Assembly (NCBI GenBank): GCA_913778505.1
Contig: CAJYWD010000010.1
Location: 36,140 to 100,139, forward strand
Length of the DNA: 64,000 nucleotides
Direction: 5' to 3'
From: an uncultured Chryseobacterium sp.
GTDB lineage: Bacteria > Bacteroidota > Bacteroidia > Flavobacteriales > Weeksellaceae
In this document: in pieces, positions 51,119-60,672 of the stretch
Layout: every line of letters begins with the position of its first letter
Numbering within the stretch: position 1 is the stretch's first letter
Position numbers and translations under genes: made by a program
The notes under the pieces: model-generated
Databases searched by the model: none
The model's input: the letters and a program-made list of their open reading frames with translations, nothing else
What the model was told of the DNA's origin: nothing

Positions 51119-51658
51119 TTAGTTTCCTGTAACTACTTTGGCGAATCTGATCACTTTGTCGTGCAGCTGGTAGCCGGTCTCTATCACATCCACAATTTTT
51201 CCTTTAAGCTCTGGAGTTGGTGCCGGGATTTGTGTAATGGCCTCATGGAAATCGACGTTGAAATCATCACCTGCATTCACTTCAATCGGATTAAGGCCTT
51301 TTTCCACCAATTTATTTCTGAACTTCTGGTAGATAAGTTCCACACCTTTCAGGTCAGATTCGTTGCCATTCTTAGCGATCTCCTTCAGGGCTCTTTCAAA
51401 ATCGTCCAGTACACCCAGCATAGATGTCATCAGATCTTTTGAAGCATACTGATAGAATTCGTTCTTTTCTTTGAGTGTTCTTTTTTTATAATTCTCAAAT
51501 TCAGCATACAGACGGATGTATCTATCCTTCTCTTCTGCCAAAAGTTCCTCCGCCGTCGGCTTTTGTGACACATTTTCCTGATTATCCTCTGCCGTAGATG
51601 CTGTATTCTGATTGTTCATATCCAGGTTTTCCTCGTGTATATCTTTGTTTTCTTCCAT
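51119..51658 (-). CDS. grpE: Nucleotide exchange factor GrpE
   Basis: A 179-aa protein: acidic disordered N-terminus (MEENKDIHEENLDMNNQN), a long coiled coil (LLAEEKDRYIRLYAEFENYK) and the C-terminal beta-wing with FHEAITQIPAPTPELKGKIV and VIETGYQLHDKVIRFAKVVT. It releases ADP from DnaK. It is the first gene of the grpE-dnaJ unit. The 392-bp gap upstream shows no CIRCE element. Confidence 0.96.
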   Translation of the reverse strand: MEENKDIHEENLDMNNQNTASTAEDNQENVSQKPTAEELLAEEKDRYIRLYAEFENYKKRTLKEKNEFYQYASKDLMTSMLGVLDDFERALKEIAKNGNESDLKGVELIYQKFRNKLVEKGLNPIEVNAGDDFNVDFHEAITQIPAPTPELKGKIVDVIETGYQLHDKVIRFAKVVTGN

Positions 51659-52050
51659 TATCGATTAATTTATACGGTCTTTTTTTCAATTCCTTTGCCA
51701 AGCCTTAGATTTTGACAATTAGGCAGAGATTACCTCCATTAACTTTATTAATACTTTTCAAAAAAACGGATGAGAATGGCTGATGCATTACAAAATAACT
51801 TTTAAGTCATGTAAAGAAGCTTTGATGCCACATACCACAGCCATATCATTTATCGTGTGATAACTTAATATCTTATTCTATTAAATCCATATCTGACATT
51901 ACAATAAGCCGGTGACTTATAACAGTACTACAAATAATTGTAATGAAGTGGCAATAAGAGAAGGCAATCAGGCATGACATTGTATTAAGCAGTACCTGAG
52001 AATGATTAACGGATTGTAAGGAGTATCATCAGGATTGGTTAATACTCAGT
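51659..52050. other. Gene-free 392-bp region upstream of grpE
   Basis: It must hold the grpE promoter and the 3' end of the S41 protease transcript. I see no CIRCE inverted repeat, no clear terminator and no gene. Confidence 0.5.
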
Positions 52051-53595
52051 TTATCGGGACCGGCCGGCCACTTCTTTGCGGAAGGCAATATCATCCATAA
52101 CCCAGCTCAGCACGCGGTCATCCCTGGAGAGAATATCTGTAAAGCCTGTATCCAGAGGGACATCCGGGAGCACGCCACGATTTTTATTGTCGAAGCCAAT
52201 ATCAGGACGTATCACAAACAGACCTATGGGCAAAGTCAGTTTTGAGTTAGGAAGCGTTACGGTATTATTGACACCGGATACTGTACCGTCATTGGCACCT
52301 CCAGTTTCCTCTCCCACGATGGTGGCACGCTTCTCATACTTAAGCTTGGCCGAGATGATGGAGGATGCTGAAAAACTTCCGCCATTCACCAGCACATATA
52401 TTTTTCCAAGAAAAGCACCGCTCTTAGGCTTGGTAGGTTTCGAGATAAAATCCCTGAAATAATAACGTTCATCCTGCTTTTTGGACAGAAAATAGTTTCC
52501 CGCCAGAAAAAACGGATATCCAGCAGCACTCAGAATACCCTCCAGCCAGGTCTGCCCGCGGAAATAATTCTGATGCATGCCAGAGGTTCTGGATGTCATC
52601 TCCAAAGGTTTGATGAGAGTGAATTGCTGATCTGTAAGATAAGAATAAAGATTATTGATCTCTGCCAGAGAGCCGCCCAGGTTATCCCGGATGTCCAGGA
52701 TCAGGTATCCGGCGTTCGCTTTTTTGATTTTGGCAAAGGTATCCTTATAAAACTTTTTGGAATAGGTGGCAGTAAAGGATTTGACTTTGATGTATGCTAC
52801 TGTGCTGTCCTTATCCAGAAATTTAAAACTCCGGTTATAGGTGTTGGAAGCAGCGTCGTAATCCTGCACCTTTTCTACCATGGTGATCTTCGGGGTTTCT
52901 TTGTCCTTGGTGATCTCGCTATCCGATTTTTTCTGTCTTCTGATGATGATCTCTGAAATCTGGTTGTCGCATTGTGTCGTGAGCCGTGCACTGTCCAGAA
53001 AGCCATGTTCCAGGGTGTAGAGGCTGAAGAAGGCCTGATTGATATAATACTTCTGGAAGGTTTTGTTCTCGCCATCCGAACTGGAAAGGCTGTTGTATTT
53101 ACTGATCAGATCTGCCACGCTGTCACCGTTGATTTTCAGTATTTCTGTCCCGGCTTTAATGGTGGCAAAATTCTGTTTGTTCTCCCGCACAAAAAGTCTG
53201 TCGCCTACAATCCTGTACTCCATCATTCCGAACAGCGGTTTTTTGTCCTTCAGGGCTTTTTCCTCTTTCCTGGAGGACTGCCGGAAGATGGGACGCAGCC
53301 TCAGGTGACCTTCATTCACACTCGCCACAACGGGTGCCAGCTTAAAATAGAAATCGTTAGGCCGCATAGGGAGTGTAATGGTATTCTTGATACTGTCGAA
53401 CTTGTAATCCAGGGTATCCTTGCTGATATACCAATAGAGATGAGGATGGAAACGTTTGAGTTTATCATAGGTAAAATCGACATCACTTCTAAGTTTTGCT
53501 ACCGGTATTTCCCTGTCCAGAAAGGCATTATGCTTCCTCACAGACTGGCAGGATAGTACAAACAGCAAGAGCAAAAAAAAGGCATAGCGTATCAT
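52051..53595 (-). CDS. S41 family peptidase, lipoprotein
   Basis: A 514-aa protein with a lipoprotein signal (MIRYAFFLLLLFVLSC). A PDZ-like region (ATIKAGTEILKINGDSVADL) is followed by the tail-specific protease domain: VAYIKVKSFTATYSKKFYKD, GYLILDIRDNLGGSLAEINN, and LVNGGSFSASSIISAKLKYE with catalytic Ser409. GANDGTVSGVNNTVTLPNSK is typical of flavobacterial members. It probably cleaves envelope proteins at the periplasmic face. Single gene, divergent from the GIN protein gene. Confidence 0.9.
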   Translation of the reverse strand: MIRYAFFLLLLFVLSCQSVRKHNAFLDREIPVAKLRSDVDFTYDKLKRFHPHLYWYISKDTLDYKFDSIKNTITLPMRPNDFYFKLAPVVASVNEGHLRLRPIFRQSSRKEEKALKDKKPLFGMMEYRIVGDRLFVRENKQNFATIKAGTEILKINGDSVADLISKYNSLSSSDGENKTFQKYYINQAFFSLYTLEHGFLDSARLTTQCDNQISEIIIRRQKKSDSEITKDKETPKITMVEKVQDYDAASNTYNRSFKFLDKDSTVAYIKVKSFTATYSKKFYKDTFAKIKKANAGYLILDIRDNLGGSLAEINNLYSYLTDQQFTLIKPLEMTSRTSGMHQNYFRGQTWLEGILSAAGYPFFLAGNYFLSKKQDERYYFRDFISKPTKPKSGAFLGKIYVLVNGGSFSASSIISAKLKYEKRATIVGEETGGANDGTVSGVNNTVTLPNSKLTLPIGLFVIRPDIGFDNKNRGVLPDVPLDTGFTDILSRDDRVLSWVMDDIAFRKEVAGRSR

Positions 53596-53664
53596 CAGGA
53601 ATTAAAATTAAGCTTTTCCGCCGGGACGGTCTTAAATTTAACAAATTCTAACATTCTTTGGTTT

Positions 53665-53672
53665 TAGATTTG
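53665..53672 (+). promoter_or_regulatory. Promoter -7 box for the GIN-domain gene
   Basis: TAGATTTG fits TAnnTTTG and is 25 nt upstream of the start codon. Confidence 0.5.
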
Positions 53673-53697
53673 TTAATGACTGGTCAAAATTTGAAAT

Positions 53698-54363
53698 ATG
53701 AAACAGATCATACTAAGCGCCTCGGCATTTTTATTGTCACAATTGGCATTGGCTCAGACACAGGACGTAGCCGCCTTCGCATCCCTGAAAGTGTTCGATA
53801 AAATTCCTGTACAGCTGGTATCTTCTTCCGCTTACAAGGCAGAAATTACAGGAGCGAAAGCCAATGACGTAGAACTGGTAAGTGCAGGAAACGAACTGAA
53901 AGTGCGGATGAAGGCGCTGCAGCTGCTTCAGGGTGATGATGTAAAAGTAATACTTTATTACAAGAACTTAAACAGTATACAGGCCAGCCAGGGCGCTGTG
54001 ATCTCGTCCGGAGACAACATTAAAACTACCAAACTGGATGTTACCTCTAATGAAGGTTCGCAGATCAATCTTGGTGTCAACGCCAGTGTAGTGGAAGGAA
54101 AAGTAAATACCGGCGGCATGCTGAAACTGTCGGGAATGGCAGACTCGCAAAATGTGGTGGTGAACACCGGCGGGAAGTATGACGGCCAGGAACTTAAAAC
54201 GAAAATCACCAGCATCACCACCAATGCAGGTGGGCAAGCTTCTGTATACGCCACCAAGTCTGTGGACGCTACCACACGGGCAGGCGGCGTGATTGACGTT
54301 TACGGTAATCCTGCCACCAAGAATGATAAAAAAGTGGTAGGCGGAAAGATCAATTATAAATAA
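53698..54363 (+). CDS. GIN-domain (DUF2807) exported protein
   Basis: A 221-aa protein: signal peptide MKQIILSASAFLLSQLALAQ, then a right-handed beta-helix of the putative auto-transporter-adhesin head GIN/DUF2807 type (FDKIPVQLVSSSAYKAEITG, YKNLNSIQASQGAVISSGDN, VEGKVNTGGMLKLSGMADSQ, TTRAGGVIDVYGNPATKNDK). Such proteins are common in Bacteroidota envelopes; ligands are unknown. Convergent with the DEAD-box helicase gene across a terminator. Confidence 0.9.
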   Translation: MKQIILSASAFLLSQLALAQTQDVAAFASLKVFDKIPVQLVSSSAYKAEITGAKANDVELVSAGNELKVRMKALQLLQGDDVKVILYYKNLNSIQASQGAVISSGDNIKTTKLDVTSNEGSQINLGVNASVVEGKVNTGGMLKLSGMADSQNVVVNTGGKYDGQELKTKITSITTNAGGQASVYATKSVDATTRAGGVIDVYGNPATKNDKKVVGGKINYK

Positions 54364-54378
54364 ATCTAATCCTTATAT

Positions 54379-54419
54379 ACAAAAATAACTCGGATGGAAT
54401 GATCTGAGGTATTTTTGTT
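54379..54419. terminator. Terminator between convergent GIN and helicase genes
   Basis: AAAAATA-CTC-GAT pairs imperfectly with ATC-GAG-TATTTTT across 54380-54418. A/T-runs on both sides fit bidirectional use. Confidence 0.7.
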
Positions 54420-54421
54420 TT

Positions 54422-55771
54422 CTATTTCTTTCTCTTGGCTTTCGATTTGGCTTTCTGCTGCGCCCTGTTGACCCCGAATTTTTTAGGTGCTTTTCGTTTG
54501 CTTGGCCCGCCCAGGTTGATTTTCTTGTTCTTATCTTTTTTTTCGTGGAAGGCAGATTCGCCTTCGTTGAGTTTTGCGGTGGTGAGGAATTTCATTTTGA
54601 CCTCATCCTGCTCCGAAGCAATCTTGACTTTGGAGACAGTAACCTCCGCCGGAAATGCTGTTTTATGAATTTCTTTATCCATCAGTAATTCGATGTCAAG
54701 AAGTTGAGCCTCCTCCTTTTTGGTATAGAACGTGACAGCGATTCCGTCCTTGTCCGCACGGCCGGTTCTACCAATTCTGTGGATGTATTGCTCCGGAACT
54801 TCCGGAACCTCGAAGTTGAAAACGTGGGAAATATCCGGAATATCCAGACCTCTCGCCATAATATCGGTGGTAATGACGCCCCGCAATTCCTCATTGCTGA
54901 ATTCCTGCATGACTCTCAGTCTGAAATTCTGAGATTTATTGGAGTGAATTACACCAAACTCATCCGGAAACTCGACATTCAGCTTATCAAAAATAAGATC
55001 GGCGTGCTTTTTATTATTGGCGAAAATCAAGATCTTCTCCAGATTATCTTCGGTTTTGAGAAGATATATTAGCAAATTCAGTTTTGTATTGAAGTTTTCC
55101 ACCGGAATGGCAGATTGTGCGATCTTTTCCAAAGGCGTTCCCGATCTTGCCAAAGAAATCTCAATGGGGGAAGCGAAATATTCATTCAATATTTCATCCA
55201 ATGCTTCGGTCATGGTGGCTGAAAAAAGAATATTTTGCCTTTTCTCCTTCATCATTTCGAAAATATGAGTCAACTGCGGACGGAAACCAAGATTCAGCAT
55301 TTCGTCGAACTCATCAATGATCAATTTGTTAACTTCTCTCAGAGAAATGGCGTTGTCAATAGACAGATCCATGACACGGCCCGGCGTTCCCACCAGAATA
55401 TCGCATCCGTCATTGAACAACAATTTCTGCGTATTGATATTTTTCCCACCATAAACGCCGATCACTCTTGCAGTGATATTTTCGGTCAGTTTCTCCAACA
55501 CTTCTGTTACCTGAACCACCAATTCCCGCGTAGGAACGAGAATAAGAACTGTTGGATTTCCGGATTTGTTATATTTCCAGGTTTTGAGAACCGGAAGCAG
55601 ATAGGCCAAAGTTTTTCCGGTTCCGGTCTGCGCAATGCCCATGACATCGCGGCCAGAAAGGATTGGCTTCACGCTTTTTTCCTGAATTGGCGTAGGCTCA
55701 AACAAATTTAAATCGGCTAAAACATCCAGAATCTTTTCCGGTAAATCGAAATCTGCAAAAGTGGTTTTCAT
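54422..55771 (-). CDS. DEAD-box ATP-dependent RNA helicase
   Basis: A 449-aa SF2 helicase: Q-motif (FEPTPIQEKSVKPIL), Walker A MGIAQTGTGKTLAY, DEFD in place of DEAD (LIIDEFDEML), SAT (ILFSATMTEAL), VIHSNKSQNFR, ARGLDIPDISHVFNFEVPE and the HRIGRTGRADKDG motif VI. The C-terminal tail (GPSKRKAPKKFGVNRAQQKA) is Lys/Arg-rich and probably binds RNA. Likely role: ribosome assembly or RNA turnover, including in the cold. Confidence 0.94.
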   Translation of the reverse strand: MKTTFADFDLPEKILDVLADLNLFEPTPIQEKSVKPILSGRDVMGIAQTGTGKTLAYLLPVLKTWKYNKSGNPTVLILVPTRELVVQVTEVLEKLTENITARVIGVYGGKNINTQKLLFNDGCDILVGTPGRVMDLSIDNAISLREVNKLIIDEFDEMLNLGFRPQLTHIFEMMKEKRQNILFSATMTEALDEILNEYFASPIEISLARSGTPLEKIAQSAIPVENFNTKLNLLIYLLKTEDNLEKILIFANNKKHADLIFDKLNVEFPDEFGVIHSNKSQNFRLRVMQEFSNEELRGVITTDIMARGLDIPDISHVFNFEVPEVPEQYIHRIGRTGRADKDGIAVTFYTKKEEAQLLDIELLMDKEIHKTAFPAEVTVSKVKIASEQDEVKMKFLTTAKLNEGESAFHEKKDKNKKINLGGPSKRKAPKKFGVNRAQQKAKSKAKRKK

Positions 55772-55838
55772 GCGGCAAAGATATGGATTTTGAAATCAAG
55801 GGGAAATGATGATTGATTGGTTAACATTGGAATCATTT

Positions 55839-57002
55839 TCATGGCTTCTGCTCCTCCTTCAGAATAATCCTAAAAGTCGTGCCCTTGCCCAATTCCGACT
55901 GGGCAATGCGGACATCGCCATTATGGTATTCGCAGACCACTCTCCGGGTTAATGACAAACCAAGACCCCAGCCGCGTTTTTTGGTCGAGAAACCAGGTTT
56001 GAAGGCGTTACGGATCTGTTTCTTCGTCATGCCGCTTCCGGTATCGGTGACGTCTATGTAGACATTCTTATTCTTTTTATACAGGGACAATTCTAATTTG
56101 CCTTCGCCCTTCATGGCATCGACGGCATTTTTTACCAGGTTTTCTATCACCCAGCTCATCAGGATCCTGCTGTGGGGCACCATCACAGGTTCGTAGGTTT
56201 TCCTGAATGAAAACTCGACCCTGGTGGAGATCCTGGACTTCAGGTAATCATAGTTCTGCTGAACGGTTTCGGTGATATCCAGATCCGTGAGCGCAGGAAT
56301 AGAGCCGATTTTTGAGAATCTTTCCGAAATGGTTTTCAGCCTGTTCACATCCATTTCCAGTTCTTTGACGCCTAAACCATTTTCATCTTCAAGCTTCATA
56401 ATCTCGACCCAGCCGATCATTGATGACAGCGGCGTCCCGATCTGATGTGCGGTTTCCTTAGCCAATCCTGCCCATACAAAACCTTCGTCGGTCTTTTTCA
56501 GCAGCCGCAGAAACCAGAATGAAAAAACAATGTAAAGCGATATAAAAACCGCCAGCAGCAGCGGATAGTAGCGCAAATAATTCATCAGGTTGGAATTATC
56601 ATAATAGAGATATTGGTTGTTAAAATCCGGCAGCTGAATTTCAAACGGTGGATATTTACTTTCCATCTCGCTCATTTTGGCTTTGAGCTTGGCTTTATCC
56701 GATAAAATATCTGCGGAGATGCCGCGGCTTTCCAAAACTTCCCGCTTTTTGTTGGTCAGGATTATCGGCAAGTCTTCATTTTCACTGATCACGTAAAGCG
56801 CAAGCTCATTGAACCGCGGATCTACATCAGAATCCTGCAGATAGCGCATGGAAGTAGCCAGCGATCTGATACGCTCGGTTTCCTTGCTTCTGAGATGCTG
56901 AATCAGAAAGTTGGAGGAAATGATGATGCCCGCCACAATGGATGTCAGGATAATGTAGATCACCCAGCTGTTGATGCGTTTCAGAAAATTAAGACCTCTC
57001 AT
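55839..57002 (-). CDS. Membrane sensor histidine kinase
   Basis: A 387-aa kinase with two membrane segments (INSWVIYIILTSIVAGIIIS, ~11-35; YYPLLLAVFISLYIVFSFWF, ~143-166) enclosing a ~100-aa periplasmic sensor. His186 sits in the phospho-acceptor motif ETAHQIGTPLSS. The HATPase_c domain has SWVIENLVKNAVDAM (N box), DTGSGM and GWGLGLSLTRRVV. No response regulator gene is adjacent, so the partner and signal are unknown. Confidence 0.93.
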   Translation of the reverse strand: MRGLNFLKRINSWVIYIILTSIVAGIIISSNFLIQHLRSKETERIRSLATSMRYLQDSDVDPRFNELALYVISENEDLPIILTNKKREVLESRGISADILSDKAKLKAKMSEMESKYPPFEIQLPDFNNQYLYYDNSNLMNYLRYYPLLLAVFISLYIVFSFWFLRLLKKTDEGFVWAGLAKETAHQIGTPLSSMIGWVEIMKLEDENGLGVKELEMDVNRLKTISERFSKIGSIPALTDLDITETVQQNYDYLKSRISTRVEFSFRKTYEPVMVPHSRILMSWVIENLVKNAVDAMKGEGKLELSLYKKNKNVYIDVTDTGSGMTKKQIRNAFKPGFSTKKRGWGLGLSLTRRVVCEYHNGDVRIAQSELGKGTTFRIILKEEQKP

Positions 57003-57121
57003 GACTGCTTATTAAACGGCAATTTAGGAATTTATTATAAAAGTAGATAATAGACTTGTAAAAGATAAACTACAAAATCAAAGATTAATGTTGATATTTG
57101 TAAGTAAATAAAATCAAGGTA

Positions 57122-57988
57122 ATGCTGACTATTGAAAATACAAAACTGAAAGCCACTTTCAACGAATTGGGTGCGGAACTCACTTCACTCATCCAGCTGG
57201 AAACCGGAAAAGAAATCATGTGGAGCGGAAATCCCGATTTCTGGGGCGGAATTAGTCCTGTTCTATTTCCGACCGTCGGCGCTCTGAAAAATGACCAATA
57301 TATTTTTGAATGCAAAACGTATGAATTGCCGCGGCACGGGTTTGCAAGAAGACGAACTTTTGATCTGAAGAACTCGTCCGACAACGAAGTAATTTTTGAA
57401 TTAAAATCAGATGAAGAATCGTTGAAAATTTATCCTTTCGAATTCAGTTTGGAAATCAAATATACTTTGACTGAGAATAAACTGACTGTTTCTTACCAAG
57501 TTAAAAATCTGTCTGAAAAAGCAATGTACTTCTCTCTTGGCGCACATCCGGGATTTGCTATAGACACCAAAAATGGACTGAACTACAGTGATTACGAAAT
57601 TGCTTTTTCTGATGATGACAAACTGGAAATCCATCCTCTGATCGATAATCTCATCAGCAGTCCAACACAAACTATTGAACTTCATGACAAAGTGCTTCCG
57701 CTATCTTACGAATTATTCGCAAAAGATGCGTTGGTCATGACCAATATGAAAAGTCGGAAATTGATTTTGAGAAATCATAAGAATCGTCAGAAAGTTATTT
57801 TTTCGTTTTCCAATTTCCCTTACTTCGGGATTTGGGCAGCAAAAAATGCGGATTTTGTCTGTCTGGAACCTTGGCAAGGCATTGCTGATCTGGAAAATCA
57901 TAATCAGGAATTGACCGATAAATTTGGGATTTTAAAATTGGAAGAGAATGAAGATTGGAAAGCTGATTGGGCGCTGGAGATTGAGTAA
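57122..57988 (+). CDS. Aldose 1-epimerase family protein
   Basis: A 288-aa galactose-mutarotase-fold protein: LTIENTKLKATFNELGAELT, WSGNPDFWGGISPVLFPTVG, PRHGFARRRTFDL and YFSLGAHPGFAID with the conserved His residues, then FGIWAAKNADFVCLEPWQGI. It matches the YeaD/LacX-like group of aldose epimerases. It may act on hexose-phosphates or free sugars; the substrate is not readable. Monocistronic, cytosolic. Confidence 0.9.
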   Translation: MLTIENTKLKATFNELGAELTSLIQLETGKEIMWSGNPDFWGGISPVLFPTVGALKNDQYIFECKTYELPRHGFARRRTFDLKNSSDNEVIFELKSDEESLKIYPFEFSLEIKYTLTENKLTVSYQVKNLSEKAMYFSLGAHPGFAIDTKNGLNYSDYEIAFSDDDKLEIHPLIDNLISSPTQTIELHDKVLPLSYELFAKDALVMTNMKSRKLILRNHKNRQKVIFSFSNFPYFGIWAAKNADFVCLEPWQGIADLENHNQELTDKFGILKLEENEDWKADWALEIE

Positions 57989-58003
57989 TTAAAAATAAAG
58001 CCA

Positions 58004-58473
58004 ATGATGTTTTCAATCTTTTCTGCATTTTCCTTATTTTTCTTAATCATATTTCTTGATAGATATATGATGCATAAAACTGTAAAAATAAAACTTCAAA
58101 AAATTTTGAAGTTGGAAAGTAAACTAGTTTTAATAAAAAAAATGTTAAAAGTGAAACGTTTACAAGTGGTTTAAAAAATCACAGATACCATTTTAGAAAA
58201 TCTGATTTATACTTTTTTGATAATGCATTTGTTATAACAGGATTTTATAAAATTGTTGGAGAAAAAATATACAGTTGTATTTTAGTCTTTTCTGATGGAA
58301 ACAATTTAGACACGAAAGATTTAAAAACATTTAATCTTAATTCTTCAAACAATGATGTTTATATAGAATTTGGAGAAGCAAGCTTTACGAGTACAAATGT
58401 ATCTATAAGATTAAAAAATCTTTATGAAGATGAGAAGCTATTAATAAATTTAAATATCTTTTATAAAACATAA
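58004..58473 (+). pseudogene. Small membrane-anchored protein, frameshifted at A8
   Basis: The frame from ATG 58004 reads MMFSIFSAFSLFFLIIFLDR, a membrane anchor, and continues MHKTVKIKLQKILKLESKLV. At the A8 run 58135-58142 the coding frame shifts, and the other frame continues NVKSETFTSGLKNHRYHFRK through YFFDNAFVITGFYKIVG to the stop at 58473. Joined, it would be ~156 aa. No family recognised. Either a phase-type or decaying gene, or a homopolymer sequencing error. Confidence 0.7.
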
Positions 58474-58495
58474 CTGCAAAATCAAGAATCAATCT

Positions 58496-58555
58496 GTCAT
58501 TCCGCAGGAATCTCTATTGCTTTATTTTTAGGTATAGAGATTCCTGCGGTATGAC
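58496..58555. repeat. Perfect-stem palindrome (REP-like)
   Basis: CCGCAGGAATCTCTAT (58502-58517) and ATAGAGATTCCTGCGG (58534-58549) are exact complements. The stem extends to GTCAT / ATGAC with one mismatch, 22 bp in all, around a 16-bp A/T-rich loop. No T-run follows. Likely an extragenic palindrome. Confidence 0.85.
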
Positions 58556-58571
58556 AAACAATTATCAAAAA

Positions 58572-58607
58572 ACAAAAAAATGTCAGAAAACCTCTGACAC
58601 TTTTTTT
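58572..58607 (-). terminator. Terminator after the S9 peptidase gene
   Basis: TGTCAGA (58581-58587) and TCTGACA (58593-58599) form a stem followed on the minus strand by seven T. Confidence 0.85.
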
Positions 58608-58614
58608 AATAATC

Positions 58615-60609
58615 TTACAAAGTCTCCTTTAACCAATCAAAAAACTCTCTCTGCCAAACCAAACCATTTTGGGGATGAAGCACCCAATGGTTTTCGTTTG
58701 GAAAATAAAGAAATTTGGTTTTAAGGCCTTTCAGTTTTGCTGCCTGGAAAGCTTCCTGACCTTGCTCATAAGGAACCCGGAAATCTATGCCGCCCTGGAT
58801 CACCATAATCGGTTTGTTCCATTTGTCGACAAAATTGCTCGGATTAAACTCTGAGTACGCTTTCGGCGCAGGTTTTTTCCAGTAGCTTCCACCTAAATCC
58901 CAATTCGCAAACCAAAGCTCTTCGGTAGTTCCGTACCAGGATTTCATATCAAACAATCCGTCGTGTGCAATGAAAGTCTTGAATCTATTTTCGTGAACAC
59001 CAGCCAGCATAAATACAGAATAGCCGCCGTAACTCGCACCAACAGCCGCTACTCTTGTTCCATCGACATAAGGTAAAGTTTTCGCAAAATCAGTTGCGGA
59101 CAGATAATCTTTAATTGGTTGTCCGCCCCAGTCGCCACTGATCTCTTCATTCCACTTCACGCCCCAGCCCGGCATTCCTCTTCTGTTTGGTGCTACTATG
59201 ATATAACCGTTAGCCGCCATCAGAGCAAAATTCCATCTGGTGGAGAAAAATTGCGTGAGCGCAGATTGTGGTCCGCCCTGGCAATACACCAAAGTCGGGT
59301 ATTTTTTATTCGGGTCAAAGTTTGGTGGATAGTGGAACCAAACGCCCATTTCTTTTCCGTCCGTGGTTTTCACCATTTTCAGTTCGGATTTTCCTGCTGT
59401 TAATTTGGAATAATTATCTTTATTAATATCGGTAATTTGCTTCAAAGAACCTTTGGAATCTACCTCGAACAGATCTGCATTATGGTTGATGTCGGTTTTT
59501 GTTACCCAAAGTTTTCCTTTATTTTCCAAAACAACATCATTGATATCAAAATCTCCTTTTGTTAATTGTTTTACGGTTTTGTTTTTGACATCAACCGAAA
59601 ACAATTGCTTGGTTCCTCTGAAAGCTGAAGTGAAATAAACCAATTTGGAATCCGAAGCCCATTTTACATCGCCAGTTAAACTTTCGTCCCAGGCTTTGGT
59701 CAGGTTAGTTTTTGCTTTTGATTTCCAATCCATCATTACGATGTCATTTTTATCCGCTTCGTAACCGTCCCTTTCCATGGAGTTCCAAAGCAGGAATTTC
59801 CCATCATTGCTGAATTTCGGATTCACGTCGTAACCCATCATTCCTTCTGTCAGATTCGTAGTTTGTCCGGAAGCAAGATTATAAGCGAAAATATCCGTGT
59901 TGGTACTCTGCGCATAATCTGCACCTGATTTTGCTTTTGTCACATACAGCAATTCCGAAGAATCCGGACTCCAGACAAAATCCTCTGCTCCGCCAAACGG
60001 TTTTTGAGGCGAGTCAAAAGCTTTTCCTTCCAAAAGATCTTTGGCTTTATCTGCCGAATCAGAAATATTAACCACAAAAACGTGATTGTAAGAACCTTCA
60101 TTCCAAGCGTCCCAATGGCGATGGTTAAGGTCTGTATAGATTTGCGCAGTGGTTTTTGGCAGATCCTTATATTTATCTTTTCCCAAAAGATTCTCAACAT
60201 GGACAGCTTTGCTGAACGCTACTTTTTTACCGTCCGGAGAAATCACAATATTATCGACGTCTCCAATAGTATAGAACTCTGACCAAGTTTTCCCGGAATC
60301 TTTTGACAGGAAAATTTTATTGTTTTCTAAAGCATAAATTCCATTATTATCCCATTGGATCAGGCTTTTCTTACCTAAATCAATTTTGGTAGATTGTCCG
60401 GAAAGATTAAGCCAAAAAGCTTCGGAATTGGATTTTTCGGTTTTAAGATCTGTTTTGCTGATTTTGTAAATCAAAGCAGAATTATCCGAAGAAACGGACT
60501 GAACGCCAAGACGGTTAAGCGTCCACATTATTTCCGGCGTCATTACCTGTTGAGCATTCATCATAAGAGGTGCTGCAAGCGCTGCAGCCATTATATTTTT
60601 TAGTTTCAT
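58615..60609 (-). CDS. S9 family prolyl oligopeptidase-type peptidase
   Basis: A 664-aa exported serine peptidase: signal MKLKNIMAAALAAPLMMNAQ, an N-terminal beta-propeller (repeats such as VDNIVISPDGKKVAFSKA and WSPDSSELLYVTKA), then the alpha/beta-hydrolase domain with VYCQGGPQSALTQFF, the nucleophile Ser526 in GASYGGYSVF, GGIDFRVPYEQGQ and NENHWVLHP. It resembles dipeptidyl-/acylaminoacyl-peptidases used for periplasmic peptide catabolism. Single gene, divergent from the T9SS cargo gene. Confidence 0.93.
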   Translation of the reverse strand: MKLKNIMAAALAAPLMMNAQQVMTPEIMWTLNRLGVQSVSSDNSALIYKISKTDLKTEKSNSEAFWLNLSGQSTKIDLGKKSLIQWDNNGIYALENNKIFLSKDSGKTWSEFYTIGDVDNIVISPDGKKVAFSKAVHVENLLGKDKYKDLPKTTAQIYTDLNHRHWDAWNEGSYNHVFVVNISDSADKAKDLLEGKAFDSPQKPFGGAEDFVWSPDSSELLYVTKAKSGADYAQSTNTDIFAYNLASGQTTNLTEGMMGYDVNPKFSNDGKFLLWNSMERDGYEADKNDIVMMDWKSKAKTNLTKAWDESLTGDVKWASDSKLVYFTSAFRGTKQLFSVDVKNKTVKQLTKGDFDINDVVLENKGKLWVTKTDINHNADLFEVDSKGSLKQITDINKDNYSKLTAGKSELKMVKTTDGKEMGVWFHYPPNFDPNKKYPTLVYCQGGPQSALTQFFSTRWNFALMAANGYIIVAPNRRGMPGWGVKWNEEISGDWGGQPIKDYLSATDFAKTLPYVDGTRVAAVGASYGGYSVFMLAGVHENRFKTFIAHDGLFDMKSWYGTTEELWFANWDLGGSYWKKPAPKAYSEFNPSNFVDKWNKPIMVIQGGIDFRVPYEQGQEAFQAAKLKGLKTKFLYFPNENHWVLHPQNGLVWQREFFDWLKETL

Positions 60610-60672
60610 TAGATAAATAATTGATTTTTGAAAAAACTCTGACGAAGGTATTAAATAATTGTCTAAATTTGG

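Noticed and set aside
51659..52050. Possible CIRCE heat-shock operator upstream of grpE-dnaJ.
   Set aside because: No TTAGCACTC-type inverted repeat found in this gap.
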